NCBI GenBank assembly: GCA_945860545.1
Contig: CAMAQM010000007.1
Span: forward strand, 1-64,000
Direction of reading: 5' to 3'
DNA: 64,000 nucleotides
From: Bifidobacterium breve
GTDB taxonomy: Bacteria > Actinomycetota > Acidimicrobiia > Acidimicrobiales > Acidimicrobilacustridaceae
Shown here: positions 13,201 through 18,849 of the stretch, one piece after another
Layout: each line of letters begins with the position of its first letter
How positions within the stretch are numbered: position 1 is the stretch's first letter
Notes under the pieces: model-generated
What the model was told of the DNA's origin: nothing
What the model saw: only the letters and a program-made list of their open reading frames with translations
Databases searched by the model: none
Position numbers and translations under genes: made by a program

Positions 13201-14967
13201 GTTCCCGCCGCCGAACACCGGCTCGAGGTTGCGGCGAATCTTGACGGACACCTCGGCGTCGACGGTGCCGCCTACCGGGTCGCCGTCGCTGACAGCCGAC
13301 CTGAAGTACAGACGGAACTCACGCGACTGGTTCGGCGCGGTGAAGGTCACCACCGGAGCGGTGGAACTCGACAACTGCACCCGATCGGGGTGATCGGCGG
13401 GCAGGGTCGCGCCGAACTCGTCCACCTGACGCCAGTTGTAGGTGACGGGCTGGCCGTCGGGGTCGTCGGCGGTGACATCCATGGTCACGGTGCTGCGCGT
13501 CGGAATGGGCGGTGTGCCGTTGTCCTCGTAACCGAGCCGCTGGAATTGTCCGTTGCGGATCTGGGGCGCGATGTTGGGGTCAACGTTGACGGTGACCGTG
13601 TCCTCGCCGTAGGTCTGGCCGTCATCGACACGCAACTTGAACACGAGCGTGGCCGGGCCCGGGGGCGTGATGAACGCCGTGTCAGTCTCGAACGGGTCGT
13701 CGGCATCCTCGATCTGCACCGGGGGACCGCTGACCTGGATCCAGCGGTACGACAGCAACTGACCGAAGTCGACGTCGCTGGCACCACCACTGAGCACGAC
13801 CCGCTTGAACGTCGCTTGGTTCTGGTCCGCACCGGCGTCGACCTGTGGCGCCGAGTTGCTCGACACCTCGTAGTCGATGACCTGTTCGGACACGAACCCG
13901 AAGTTGTCGGTGGCTCTCAGCGTCAAGCGACCGGTGTTGTTCGACGTGTCGGGCAGTCGATCCCCGTCACGAATCACGTTGTCGTTGGCGTCGACCATTT
14001 CGCAACTGACGACCCCTGAGACGTCGGAGCAGTCGAAATCAGCGATGAGCTGGGTCGAATCGGGGTTCTTCTCGGGGTCGTAGACGTCGTAGGTGAACCC
14101 GTTACGGGGCTTGCGAACGTTGAGTTGCGGGCCGTCACCGTCAATCCAGGTGGACTGCAGGTACGGGATAGGCAGTTTGTCGTTGCCGGGGATGTTCGAA
14201 CCGCGGCCGTAGTTCGGGGCGCAGTAGGCGGGTGCGGTGATGGTGGTCACACCGGCCACCGACGCCGACACGGTCACCGTGAACGAGTAGGCGGGCCACG
14301 GGAAAGTCGACAGCGCCGTGGGGACGCTGCCGGCGAACTGCGAGGAGGCGAGGGTGCCCGAATCACCGGTGGCGCGGGCGTTGACCCGGATGGTGGGCGG
14401 CTGCACCCGTGAGTTGCCGTTGTAGGGGCCCGGCAGGGTCATCCGGACCTCGCGGGCTGCCTCGTTCCAGGTCAACGTGATGCCGTTGGTTCCGGGGTTG
14501 AGGAACGTCTTGGGAGCGTTGGGGTTCGTGTTCCCACCCGGCTGGTAGTAGCCGGAGTTCAACGGCGACGACACCGACACCACCTCGACACCTGGTGCGA
14601 CGTAGGCACGCAACTGCAAACCGGTGAAGTTGTTGATGGTGACCGGAAGGCCGTCGAAGGTGGCGGGCACGTCAACCGGATCGGCTTTGACGTCGGTGAG
14701 GAACGTCTTGCCGGGCTGCACGGACGTGGGGGAGTTCACGACGACCGGCACGTCAAAGGGGATGTCGAGCGGACCGAAACTGCCGCCATCGCCGAGGCAA
14801 CGGAACGCCGTGGCCACGGGGCGGTCGGCGCGACCGAGCTCGTCGGGCACGGGATTGGCCGCGACCGGACTCGCTACCGCCCCCGGCCCGAGGGCCATGA
14901 GACTCGCCAACATCATGACCGAGACAAGGACGGCGACCGGTTTGGTGACCGACTTGATTGCAGCCAT
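1222..14967 (-). CDS. Giant secreted PKD/Ig-repeat protein with C-terminal SLH domains
   Basis: A single uninterrupted frame of 4,581 residues. It begins at ATG 14967 behind the purine-rich AGGGGGGAA. Residues 1 to about 32 form a signal peptide (Lys-containing N end, hydrophobic core, AVA cleavage site). Residues 45-270 are a unique domain and 270-370 an Ig-like segment. From about 370 follow some 30 PKD/Ig-like repeats of about 100 residues, each opening with the pattern NRAPVVNAGxDQ and carrying TYxWTQ, PTFTAP and FRLTVTD strands. Two repeats contain an inserted phage-tail-like module (residues 1430-1554 and 3623-3742). The last 200 residues hold three SLH-like units, the last two with clear AVNWAYAEGV/FRPEAAITRAEV and VVAWAYERGI/FRPTANMVRSDM motifs, for non-covalent anchoring to cell-wall polymer. 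It is probably a filamentous S-layer or adhesion protein; ligand unknown. Confidence 0.92.
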   Translation of the reverse strand: MAAIKSVTKPVAVLVSVMMLASLMALGPGAVASPVAANPVPDELGRADRPVATAFRCLGDGGSFGPLDIPFDVPVVVNSPTSVQPGKTFLTDVKADPVDVPATFDGLPVTINNFTGLQLRAYVAPGVEVVSVSSPLNSGYYQPGGNTNPNAPKTFLNPGTNGITLTWNEAAREVRMTLPGPYNGNSRVQPPTIRVNARATGDSGTLASSQFAGSVPTALSTFPWPAYSFTVTVSASVAGVTTITAPAYCAPNYGRGSNIPGNDKLPIPYLQSTWIDGDGPQLNVRKPRNGFTYDVYDPEKNPDSTQLIADFDCSDVSGVVSCEMVDANDNVIRDGDRLPDTSNNTGRLTLRATDNFGFVSEQVIDYEVSSNSAPQVDAGADQNQATFKRVVLSGGASDVDFGQLLSYRWIQVSGPPVQIEDADDPFETDTAFITPPGPATLVFKLRVDDGQTYGEDTVTVNVDPNIAPQIRNGQFQRLGYEDNGTPPIPTRSTVTMDVTADDPDGQPVTYNWRQVDEFGATLPADHPDRVQLSSSTAPVVTFTAPNQSREFRLYFRSAVSDGDPVGGTVDAEVSVKIRRNLEPVFGGGNEQLITDVSNGAPVRIIASALDPEGRTVSYAWRQVDENGFTIPEGDPRRVLPDSYLAGNNSPILDFTTSRTADASTLYFRVVASDGLDLGDTEAAIEVRVLGNQPPGITNGPEQELNALNRSQVTLDGSATDPEGFGLSYVWTQVNANGDELAVDDAARVTLSATDQAVVTFNSPDTSDSTTLYFKVSVSDGVSNGVTVGEVEVNIGPNLPPTLPGGLIQTLAEVQNRGSASIDGTASDPEGRPVTYAWRQVDAQGADIDVNDPLRVSLSSTTTPTVNFTGPNVSQAATLYFRAVVSDGLAGGSAEAAFTITFRGNNPPVISAPAQQNGVSGLSLTLDGSASDLDIINGDNQTLSWAWVQVDANGDPLGVNDPSRVTLSNANIANPSFTPPIANAAYSLYFRLTVTDGNDPVTLLVTSTFTANTPPVANAGPDQTKRRGVSTTLAGSGTDPDGHSIGAYSWQQVDQNGNALASSDPYFVTLSNATVTNPTFTTPNVSAVAATLYFALVVSDQYGQASTPDVVEISVTNGAPTANAGVDQTGRAANSSVSISGSATDPDVPLAVTYLWEQVDVNGDLVANPGTNDLTDTYLEIASPTSAATTFVAPQTSSSRTYYLRLTVTDDGGLTASDVMAVQVNPVALATPSASPGTTAVAGTYIQFDLARPGSPSNPSDNFSYNWFQTNTGSTTTACAPSCTGGNAVIHTSGTYGSFTATPRQPVIEMPGRTDRNPANSFYKVQVADTFGGSNLLSATVTLTTTNSAPTVQWSIRGYGSTATAQPWTSSTPNNPVWSAAAAASDNNGTILLDATKNPAVTALTTDVDSDTLTYSWTQWNNDATVTTNYQTKTNARVVVTSNYSIPGGRRNCSNIDLGGVSNLANGDRVLLVGQSNAAENGLWVVPNRSGTGFFGACSNNGGTWARATDADAAGEIAFMRVPITAGTGAGKVYVNRQVASSITVGTTAMTFIDLIPSSQLSFSEGTPIYTVLAGTGGTTDAQGLRSTTAGSNTNTVTNSTGLAYLNVPANTQVPLQLTVTDGLATLQTFRMVVRTSQTANTAPAAVRTSAATQTIRGGVSSSLSPVTLGATLDDAEARTGTVWPVNGSSANENLGPQSLSYKWIQTNSSGTELAVNDPSRVVIANAADTVLGTVSGATAVNTTFTPPSETRTVYFRLRATDGIKTSLSDIQTVVFEINRLVPAANAGADQDNVRAGQGVTLDGSGSTDSDGSIASYLWEQVDSNGTLVTSGPTKVTLSNAAAVAPTFTAPSLVGNTDLFFRLTTTDDFGDTGTDTVRIGVLDDGSPTAIGSFSPDPVALGQTLTLSGQGSSDPEGQNLAYSWVQEDANGNALASSNVDYQTLTGANTQSATFTVPARPFATTLYFRLTVSDTAATPQTGSSLVTVAVPANLAPTAVAASVPASPVAGETVTLSSQGTSDPEGNSLTYSWVQVDENGNAVTSGPTFVTLSSATAASPTFRAPGLANAATLRFVLTVTDTYGANDVADTVVIALPANGRPTVAPTVSPNPANPGDTITLSANAVDPEGVSPMTYRWVQVDLANGSVPMDPSNADYIWLTNATSSQPSFVAPVRLTSSTLMWDVYATDEFGSESTLAVVVVVNANRAPTAEATATPNPAPPGALVTLSSGGVDLDGDTVTNAWVQVDANGNPLAGNDPDIVALSSTTDASPTFTAPDRLVASTLYFRVTVADRFGVTGTSTVTVSIVPNARPLVAAAALPPSVKAGGTISLISAATDPEGRPMTFQWMQSDLGGNPVTGGPVITDATSANASVEAPGTDQSQVLLFKFSATDDTGVPSSTIVSVLVLPNEAPVASPTASVLTAPPGGTVTLSGEGSTDPEGDPIATYAWTQTSGPAVTLSDAAAASPTFVAPATNGATVQFSLVVTDRWGKPSAPATLSVVLQANNTPVANAGTDQSNIPPAKTVTLDGSATDADGHSMTYAWTQQSGPSVTLSDATILNPTFVPTVAGTYLFQLVATDQFGFASSPKLMSVVVNPNRNPVPNAGADQSDVVVNTTATLNGSATDPDITDGAAQTLTYLWEQTGGAAVTLSSTTDLSPTFSVPVSASAQTLTFRLTATDNFGGTASDTVVVNVLANRAPVVNAGDDQSNVGVAKPVTLTGSATDADITAGANQSLTYSWTQVSGEPVVLSGDTTTTATFESPSTISGTTLVFRLTTDDGQPGGIGTDEVSIVVNPNVTPVATAGNDQADVVASTTVTLSGSATDGDIEAGANQSLTYSWTQTSGDPVTLNGASSTTKTFEAPATANDQTLTFVLSANDGTNTGTDEVSIFVKANRVPVVNAGSDQLDVAAATTVRLSATASDADIDAGGNQTLTTGWIQLDPATNFTTAINPNDALVPLFTVSRDVEFVAPSTASAQELRFAYFADDAIGDEQSDVVSVFVAANRVPVVNAGNDQNPVAASQVVTLSGSATDPDIEAGAAQTISGYTWTQVSGDTVNLIGAEATTKTFQAPSTASDQTLVFRLSATDGTGVGSDDVSVFVKANVAPTVNAGSDQAHEANTTVTLTGTKSDPDPQTLTVTWSQISGETVSGLTATNQDAISFITPINNTPQTLVFRYSVTDGTTTSTDEVSVFLNANRAPVANAGSNRTGVSSGSLVTLDGTGSTDPEGLALTYSWSQVAGTSVTLTGATTATPSFTTPLTAVGLSLGFRLTVTDPQGKTATSNVSVVVLANRPPAANAGADQIVPRQRLVTLDGTGSSDPDGQVLTYNWVQVTGIGSMDVVPSTDPFFAVLSSVAVAQPTFTSPLPQNDGDAIYFMLVVLDPTGLASPASWTKVTLGRNKPPVADAGQAQTGIAHNATVTLNGSATDPDADETFTYQWTQVDTNNNPVTPTPGNRDLGVVLSDPTSATPTFTAPYLDVTTTLRFRLVVTDTEGATDDATTTVEVLANRAPVVNPGADQTNKAANSAVTLTGSATDPDLDEVTYEWTQVDGNGTPVVPTTSITDEAVELSVTTGTTTTFTTPIINASTTLRFRLRVTDSEGAVTDAVTTVQVNANRAPTATYSPSFQTKTNVVVVSTDNVSLSNRACSDVNIGGVNNLANGSRVLLTAQANPAQNGIWVVPNRPGTGLFGGCNGSNAWNRATDADTAGEINYARVVVTSGTGAGSTWVLPQTGVTLNTTALGFVLFTSGELPVNVSPAASARVKGATVTLSYALPLAANADPDGTSADLFTYEIARVANPSATTPCGNACGGLAATVTTTPATGGLQATFVVPGVTSNDPMYFRMFINDGYGATYVSPAVTVTFQNTQATIGTASRNLIKVYAGADVRIDENGVIQGGTTDPRAVMGGPGQSPVTPGNVFNDGRPGSAGNFFPQSTYVYGGIPVLLDARDLAAAADPDGGATVDFAAGLPPVATGINLSGGLNVVTGNPNGVCQAGFVLSRTTTPNVWAFTPPTGVNETAGFCRIQFKVNDSLGGSTTWGVPTGCLTSGTQTLVSLGETLGLIPAGSLPACTSPAVGFHAGDRGQGDSQRVSNVSNNVNSDFWLRIWQNKAIPLADVEEIPAKTFSSTPGQAPTTVTLDGSGTIDADGSDNLTPRQPLLYNWTALDPETLELLADDADANQRIADRSALVTQFSLPDGGPVTYRFQLDVYDGLTRDIIETDRMRVTVRRPVANGTATVTVAPAALANGAPTYPTAVPNDDLGEVADGDSVTLSAAGSSSPDGRTLKYLWRILDGGADAEILNARSANATLLVGEPAEGESETLVVELAVRDGFSAAYKTFTFTNVAEEEPPPPPVFCPAPVDPYPYSDIPVNNTTAPYRAAVACLAEKNIFTKTARPAPPGPFNPTGLFLRFQVLLTLFRDAGSPLVNRQGQPYTTASVTDVTSNPNDPSRGEVRKAVNWAYAEGVASNNRTFRPEAAITRAEVLAFLQRYTGYKVYNGVNNKPLASSTSFAPTDSRTPRVAAWQQDVVAWAYERGIGEGNAFRPTANMVRSDMARLLWRWGHVYRQWVIDPANTPPAQVPPPPI
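3742..4101 (-). other. Phage-tail-like inserted module, copy 2
   Basis: Residues 3623-3742 of the giant protein, a second copy of the module at 10306-10680. It again begins QTKTN, with LANGSRVLLTAQ, QNGIWVVPN, RATDADTAGEI and a Cys pair (RACSD and FGGCN). The two copies align over their whole length but are clearly diverged. Confidence 0.6.
4102..13860 (-). repeat. Array of diverged PKD/Ig-like repeats within the giant gene
   Basis: Repeat units of roughly 300 bp are recognisable by recurring starts such as ANRAPVVNAG, ANRVPVVNAG and PNRNPVPNAG. The middle units (about 5400-7200, opening NAGxDQ) resemble each other most closely, suggesting recent tandem duplication, whereas units near the N terminus (TNGPEQ, GGGNEQ) have drifted. 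The count of about 30 was made by eye from the opening motifs. Confidence 0.8.
10306..10680 (-). other. Phage-tail-like inserted module, copy 1
   Basis: Residues 1430-1554 of the giant protein. The module begins QTKTN and continues with LANGDRVLLVGQ, ENGLWVVPN and RATDADAAGEI. It interrupts a PKD repeat directly after its YSWTQ strand and carries a Cys pair (RNCSN and FGACS). The pattern DRVLL-Q-ENGIYVV-RATDAD is familiar from phage tail and tail-fibre proteins; the homology is recalled, not searched. Confidence 0.6.
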
Positions 14968-15079
14968 TGGATTCCCCCCTGATCGGAACCGGCTTACTGG
15001 TCAAACCAGGGAGAATCGTCCCGTTTCCGGGACGCCCCCCCGGGCGGCCAGAGGCCTGTTCTCTACTGAAAACACACGC

Positions 15080-15145
15080 TCTATAACCTGTGAAACGAGG
15101 ACCCTAACGCAGGTTTTCCCGGCGTTGGGATCGCCCCCGGGAAAA
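15080..15145. promoter_or_regulatory. Leader of the giant gene: hairpin, inverted repeat, candidate -10
   Basis: The 344-bp gap 14968-15311 holds no gene. It contains a 9-bp stem TTTTCCCGG (15114-15122) and CCGGGAAAA (15137-15145) with a 14-base loop, a shorter inverted repeat aacctg (15085-15090)/caggtt (15110-15115), and on the minus strand a -10-like TATAGA (15080-15085). These could form the promoter and an attenuator or operator for the giant gene. I could not match the leader to a known riboswitch class. Confidence 0.4.
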
Positions 15146-15311
15146 TTTCGCCCTCAACCCGACGAATTCCCCGGGTATTCCGCATGAACACACTAGATTC
15201 CCGACCGCAGGTTCGTCCATTGTCTCTGAACCGCAATATTTTCGAGTTGCCGACCCCGCCGACTGACGGCCGGGTCGGGACCGAGGAGGCCGCCAGGCCG
15301 GGAGGGTCTGC

Positions 15312-16742
15312 GTGACCGACCGAGTTGACGCCGTCGTGGTCGGATCCGGGCCAAATGGGCTCGCCGCGGCGGTCACCCTGGCCCTCAAAGGCCTCGAGGT
15401 GCACGTGTTCGAAGCCGCCGGAACCGTCGGGGGCGGTACCCGAACGGCAGAACTCACCGTTGAGGGTGTGCGTCATGACGTGTGTTCAGCTGTTCACCCC
15501 CTCGGGGTGGCGTCACCGTTCCTGAGGTCGTTGCCCCTCGACGAGCACGGCCTGACGTGGTCCTGGCCGGAAATCGACCTCGCCCACCCGCTCGACGACG
15601 GAACTGCCGGAGTGCTGTCGCGGGACATGGGGATGACCGCGGCGAGCCTCGGCCCCGACGCCGACCGGTGGCAACGCCTCTTTGGGCCGTTCGCCACAAG
15701 GTTCGACGAACTGATGGTCGACCTTTTGGGGCCAATCGCACGCGTCCCTCACCACCCCGTCGCCCTCGGCCGGTTCGGCGTGCGGGCCGTCCAACCCGCC
15801 ACCCGCCTCACCGAGGGGTTCGGCGCTGAGCCGGCCCGGGCGCTCTTCACCGGTTCCGCCGCCCATCTCACCGGCCCGCTCGACAAACTGGGGTCGGCGG
15901 CGGTGGGCATCCTTCTCACCGCCGCCGGACACGCCGCCGGCTGGCCGGTCGCAATCGGGGGTTCGGCCAGCATCACCAACGCCCTCACCTCACTGCTGGT
16001 GTCGCTGGGGGGGCAGGTGACCACCGGTTTCGAGGTGCGGTCGATGGCCGACCTGCCCGAATGCGACGTCGTGGTGTTCGACACCTCACCGCAGGCCGCA
16101 GTGCGGATCGCCGGGGACCGGTTGGGTCCGGGCGTGCGTCGTTCCCTCGGCCGGTGGCGCTACGGCCCGGCGGCGTGGAAAGTGGATCTGGCTGTTGAGG
16201 GCGGCATCCCATGGACCGCCGAGGCGTGCCGACACGCCGGAACGGTGCACGTTGGCGGCACCGCCGCCGAGATCGTCCACGCCGAAACGGAGGTTTCCGG
16301 TGGCCGGGCCACCGACCGGCCGTTCGTGCTCGTCGCACAGCAGTATCTCGCCGACCCGTCGCGGTCCCGAGGGAATCTGCACCCCGTGTGGGCCTACGCC
16401 CACGTGCCCCACGGCTACGGGGGGGACGCCACCGAAGCCCTGCTGAACCAGATCGAACGGTTCGCTCCCGGTTTCCGGGACCGTATCGTGGCCACCCACG
16501 TCACCGGGCCCGCCGCACTCGAGGCCTACAACCCGAACTACGTCGGTGGGGACATCGCAACGGGCGCCAACTCGTTGGGCCAGCTACTCGCCCGCCCGCG
16601 CCTCACAACCCACCCCTACCGGCTCAGCGATGACGGGCTGTACCTGTGTTCGGCAGCTACCCCACCCGGAGCGGGCGTCCACGGCATGTGCGGCCATCTC
16701 GCCGCCCGGGCCGCACTCGCCGATCTGCACCGTCGCCGTTGA
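15312..16742 (+). CDS. CrtI-like FAD-dependent amine oxidase/phytoene dehydrogenase family protein
   Basis: A 476-residue flavoprotein starting at GTG 15312, six bases after a GGAGGG ribosome-binding site (15301-15306). Its N terminus carries the dinucleotide-binding motif VVVGSGPNGLAAA (residues 9-21) followed by VFEAAGTVGGGTRT, the pattern of phytoene dehydrogenase and related NAD(P)/FAD oxidoreductases. The C-terminal flavin-binding segment GVHGMCGHLAARAAL is intact. The substrate is not evident; family members act on carotenoids, retinol or other polyprenyl chains. No phytoene synthase is nearby. The next gene, 78 bases downstream, encodes a DUF1295 membrane protein and may be co-transcribed. 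Confidence 0.85.
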   Translation: MTDRVDAVVVGSGPNGLAAAVTLALKGLEVHVFEAAGTVGGGTRTAELTVEGVRHDVCSAVHPLGVASPFLRSLPLDEHGLTWSWPEIDLAHPLDDGTAGVLSRDMGMTAASLGPDADRWQRLFGPFATRFDELMVDLLGPIARVPHHPVALGRFGVRAVQPATRLTEGFGAEPARALFTGSAAHLTGPLDKLGSAAVGILLTAAGHAAGWPVAIGGSASITNALTSLLVSLGGQVTTGFEVRSMADLPECDVVVFDTSPQAAVRIAGDRLGPGVRRSLGRWRYGPAAWKVDLAVEGGIPWTAEACRHAGTVHVGGTAAEIVHAETEVSGGRATDRPFVLVAQQYLADPSRSRGNLHPVWAYAHVPHGYGGDATEALLNQIERFAPGFRDRIVATHVTGPAALEAYNPNYVGGDIATGANSLGQLLARPRLTTHPYRLSDDGLYLCSAATPPGAGVHGMCGHLAARAALADLHRRR

Positions 16743-16820
16743 ACCCGGCTGGACCACACCACCTCGGCTAGAACGGAACCGGTGGCCGACCAGGGGGGCG
16801 GGCACCCAAGGGGGTCAGTC

Positions 16821-17735
16821 ATGGACGAGCAACACTCCGCCGCCGGCGTGCACATCGGTCCGGGCGTGCAACGCGGCAGGGCCGCAGGGTTCGCCATCGT
16901 CACCGCCGCCTACCTCAGCGCCCTTGCAGCCGCCGTGGTGGCAGGAGCGATCGTCGGCACGCAACGACCATTGGTGACCCTGGCGGTCGCCGACCTCGTC
17001 GGCACCGTCGTGATCTTCATCTGGAGCCGGGCGGTCAACAACTCGTCGATGTACGACGCCTACTGGTCGGTTGTGCCGCCCGCCGCAGCGGTGTTCTTCG
17101 TGGCGGTGGCCAACGACGGCGTGCCCGAACTCCGCCAATGGCTGGTACTCGCCGTCGTGTGGTTCTGGGCCATCCGGCTGACCGCCAACTGGGCACGAGG
17201 GTGGCCGGGGCTGCACCACGAGGACTGGCGGTACGTCGAGGCACGGAACCGACCCGGGTACTGGGTGTCGTCGTTCGCCGGGTTCCACCTGTTCCCCACC
17301 ATCGTCGTGTACCTCGCCATGCTGCCCCTCTACCCGGCACTCACCACCGGCACGTCGGGCATCGGCGTGCTCGACGTGGTGGCTCTCGTCGTGGCGGGGG
17401 GATCGGTGATCATCGAGTGGGTGTCCGACGAACAGATGCGCGCCTTCGCCCGCACCAAAGCCCCCGGGGAGGTGTGTCGCCGCGGTCTGTGGTCATGGAG
17501 CCGACACCCCAACTACCTCGGTGAGATGGGGTTTTGGTGGGGGTTGTGGCTGTTCGCCCTCGCAGCGGATGCGGCGTGGTGGTGGACGGTCATCGGCCCG
17601 GTGGCGATCACCGTCATGTTCATGGCGGCATCGATCCCCATGATGGAAAAGCGGAGCCTCGCCAACCGGGAGGCCTACGCCACCTACGCCGCCGAAGTCT
17701 CGCTCATCATCCCCCGCCCACCGCGCGTCCGCTGA
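16821..17735 (+). CDS. DUF1295 family integral membrane protein (steroid 5-alpha-reductase-like)
   Basis: A 304-residue polytopic protein. ATG 16821 is preferred because AAGGGGG lies 7 bases upstream; GTG 16782 in frame would add 13 residues. Several hydrophobic helices are followed by the hallmark C-terminal motif WSRHPNYLGEMGFWWGLWLF and a final PMMEKRSLANREAYATYA segment, the signature of DUF1295 and related isoprenylcysteine methyltransferase/5-alpha-reductase proteins. It is probably an NADPH-dependent reductase or methyltransferase acting on a lipid in the membrane. Proximity to the CrtI-like oxidoreductase suggests a shared lipid or isoprenoid pathway, by inference only. Confidence 0.85.
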   Translation: MDEQHSAAGVHIGPGVQRGRAAGFAIVTAAYLSALAAAVVAGAIVGTQRPLVTLAVADLVGTVVIFIWSRAVNNSSMYDAYWSVVPPAAAVFFVAVANDGVPELRQWLVLAVVWFWAIRLTANWARGWPGLHHEDWRYVEARNRPGYWVSSFAGFHLFPTIVVYLAMLPLYPALTTGTSGIGVLDVVALVVAGGSVIIEWVSDEQMRAFARTKAPGEVCRRGLWSWSRHPNYLGEMGFWWGLWLFALAADAAWWWTVIGPVAITVMFMAASIPMMEKRSLANREAYATYAAEVSLIIPRPPRVR

Positions 17736-17748
17736 GGTCGCTGGGGCG

Positions 17749-18816
17749 TTACCCGGCCCGGTAACGACCGGCGTCAGGATTGAGCCCGTGATACGGGCTG
17801 CCCGCTGCGATCCAGTCGTCGTAGAGCGCCAGGAACTCTTCCCCGAACGGGTCCCGGCCGGTGAGCGGCATGGCCGCCCGCGCCACCGTGAAATCGAGTG
17901 GGGCCAACTCGGTCGCCTCCCACAGACGCGCCGCGCCCTCCTCGTTGCGACCCGACCGCACCAGATGGGCGCCGATCCGAAACAGCAGGCGGGCGGTGAC
18001 CTCGTCGTCGGACAGGTCAATGTCGTCGAGCTGCGGTTCGGACACCTCGGCCACCTCACCGGTGCGGACCCACCGGCGGATGTTGTCGAGATGCGGCCCG
18101 GCGGGCACCCCGTGAAAATCAACGAAGGTGTCCGAACCGAACGCCGGGGTGTTGGGCCGCGCCACCTTGCCGTCGGCGTCGATCCACACCACCGTCGGCA
18201 CGTTGGAGATGGCGTACAACTCACTCAACAGGTGGGCTGAATCCACGAGCACCGGCAACGACACGCCCTCGGTGAACGGCCGGACGTCGTTGGGGTCCTG
18301 GTCGAACGCCACGGCCACCACCGACAGACCGTCGTCGGCGAGTTCATCGGCGAGGGCCTGCCAGCCGGGCAGGTCATAACGACACCCACACCACGACGAG
18401 AAAGCCACCAGCACCGTGGTGCGACCCTGCAACTCGGTGAGGGTGCGCGGCGTGCCGTCAAGGTCAGGGAGGGTGAACCCGGGGGCTTCCCGGTCGACGA
18501 GGGCACGACGGCGCTCGCCGCGCGACGCACCAACAGCCACCACACCGCCGGCGGCGTCGACGACCACCGGGCGGTCGAGCAGCCCGGCCGCCTCAGCAAG
18601 GTCAATCACCCCGTCGAGGGGTTCGAGTCGCTGGCGATCACGGACAGGGACGCACGCCTCGCCGCTGCACAACCCTTCGGGACGCAGGTCCCACCCCGTC
18701 AGCGCCGTGAACGCTGCTGCGGGCACGAGTGGCGCACCTGCGTCGGACCAGTGGCCGCCGGTCTCGTCGTTGACGTCGGATTCCCACAGGACGGTGAGCG
18801 TGACTGGTCGGATCAT
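17749..18816 (-). CDS. TlpA/AhpC-like thioredoxin-fold protein with TPR-like C terminus
   Basis: A 355-residue protein. Residues 1-105 form an N-terminal domain without recognised motifs that includes a Cys pair (GLCSGEACVP). A redoxin domain follows from about 110, with APGFTLPDLDG, the active-site-like SSWCGCRYDLPGW and VPTVVWIDADG. The WCGC arrangement replaces the usual WCxxC. The last 90 residues (DDEVTARLLFRIGAHLVRSGRNEEGAARLWEATELAP is the key stretch, in outline) look like a helical TPR-like repeat. No signal peptide is seen, so a cytoplasmic location is likely. Its start is supported by a TACGCT -10 six bases upstream. Stop codons face the convergent DUF1295 gene 14 bases away. Confidence 0.8.
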   Translation of the reverse strand: MIRPVTLTVLWESDVNDETGGHWSDAGAPLVPAAAFTALTGWDLRPEGLCSGEACVPVRDRQRLEPLDGVIDLAEAAGLLDRPVVVDAAGGVVAVGASRGERRRALVDREAPGFTLPDLDGTPRTLTELQGRTTVLVAFSSWCGCRYDLPGWQALADELADDGLSVVAVAFDQDPNDVRPFTEGVSLPVLVDSAHLLSELYAISNVPTVVWIDADGKVARPNTPAFGSDTFVDFHGVPAGPHLDNIRRWVRTGEVAEVSEPQLDDIDLSDDEVTARLLFRIGAHLVRSGRNEEGAARLWEATELAPLDFTVARAAMPLTGRDPFGEEFLALYDDWIAAGSPYHGLNPDAGRYRAG

Positions 18817-18822
18817 GGTCGA

Positions 18823-18828
18823 AGCGTA
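18823..18828 (-). promoter_or_regulatory. -10 element TACGCT, leaderless start
   Basis: TACGCT on the minus strand lies six bases from ATG 18816, which places the expected transcription start at or next to the start codon of the TlpA-like gene. Confidence 0.5.
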
Positions 18829-18849
18829 CGAGAGGGGAACGGGGCGCGC

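Noticed and set aside
14968..15311. A c-di-GMP or other riboswitch in the giant gene leader
   Set aside because: I compared the leader by eye with the GEMM consensus core and found no match; only simple hairpins are present.
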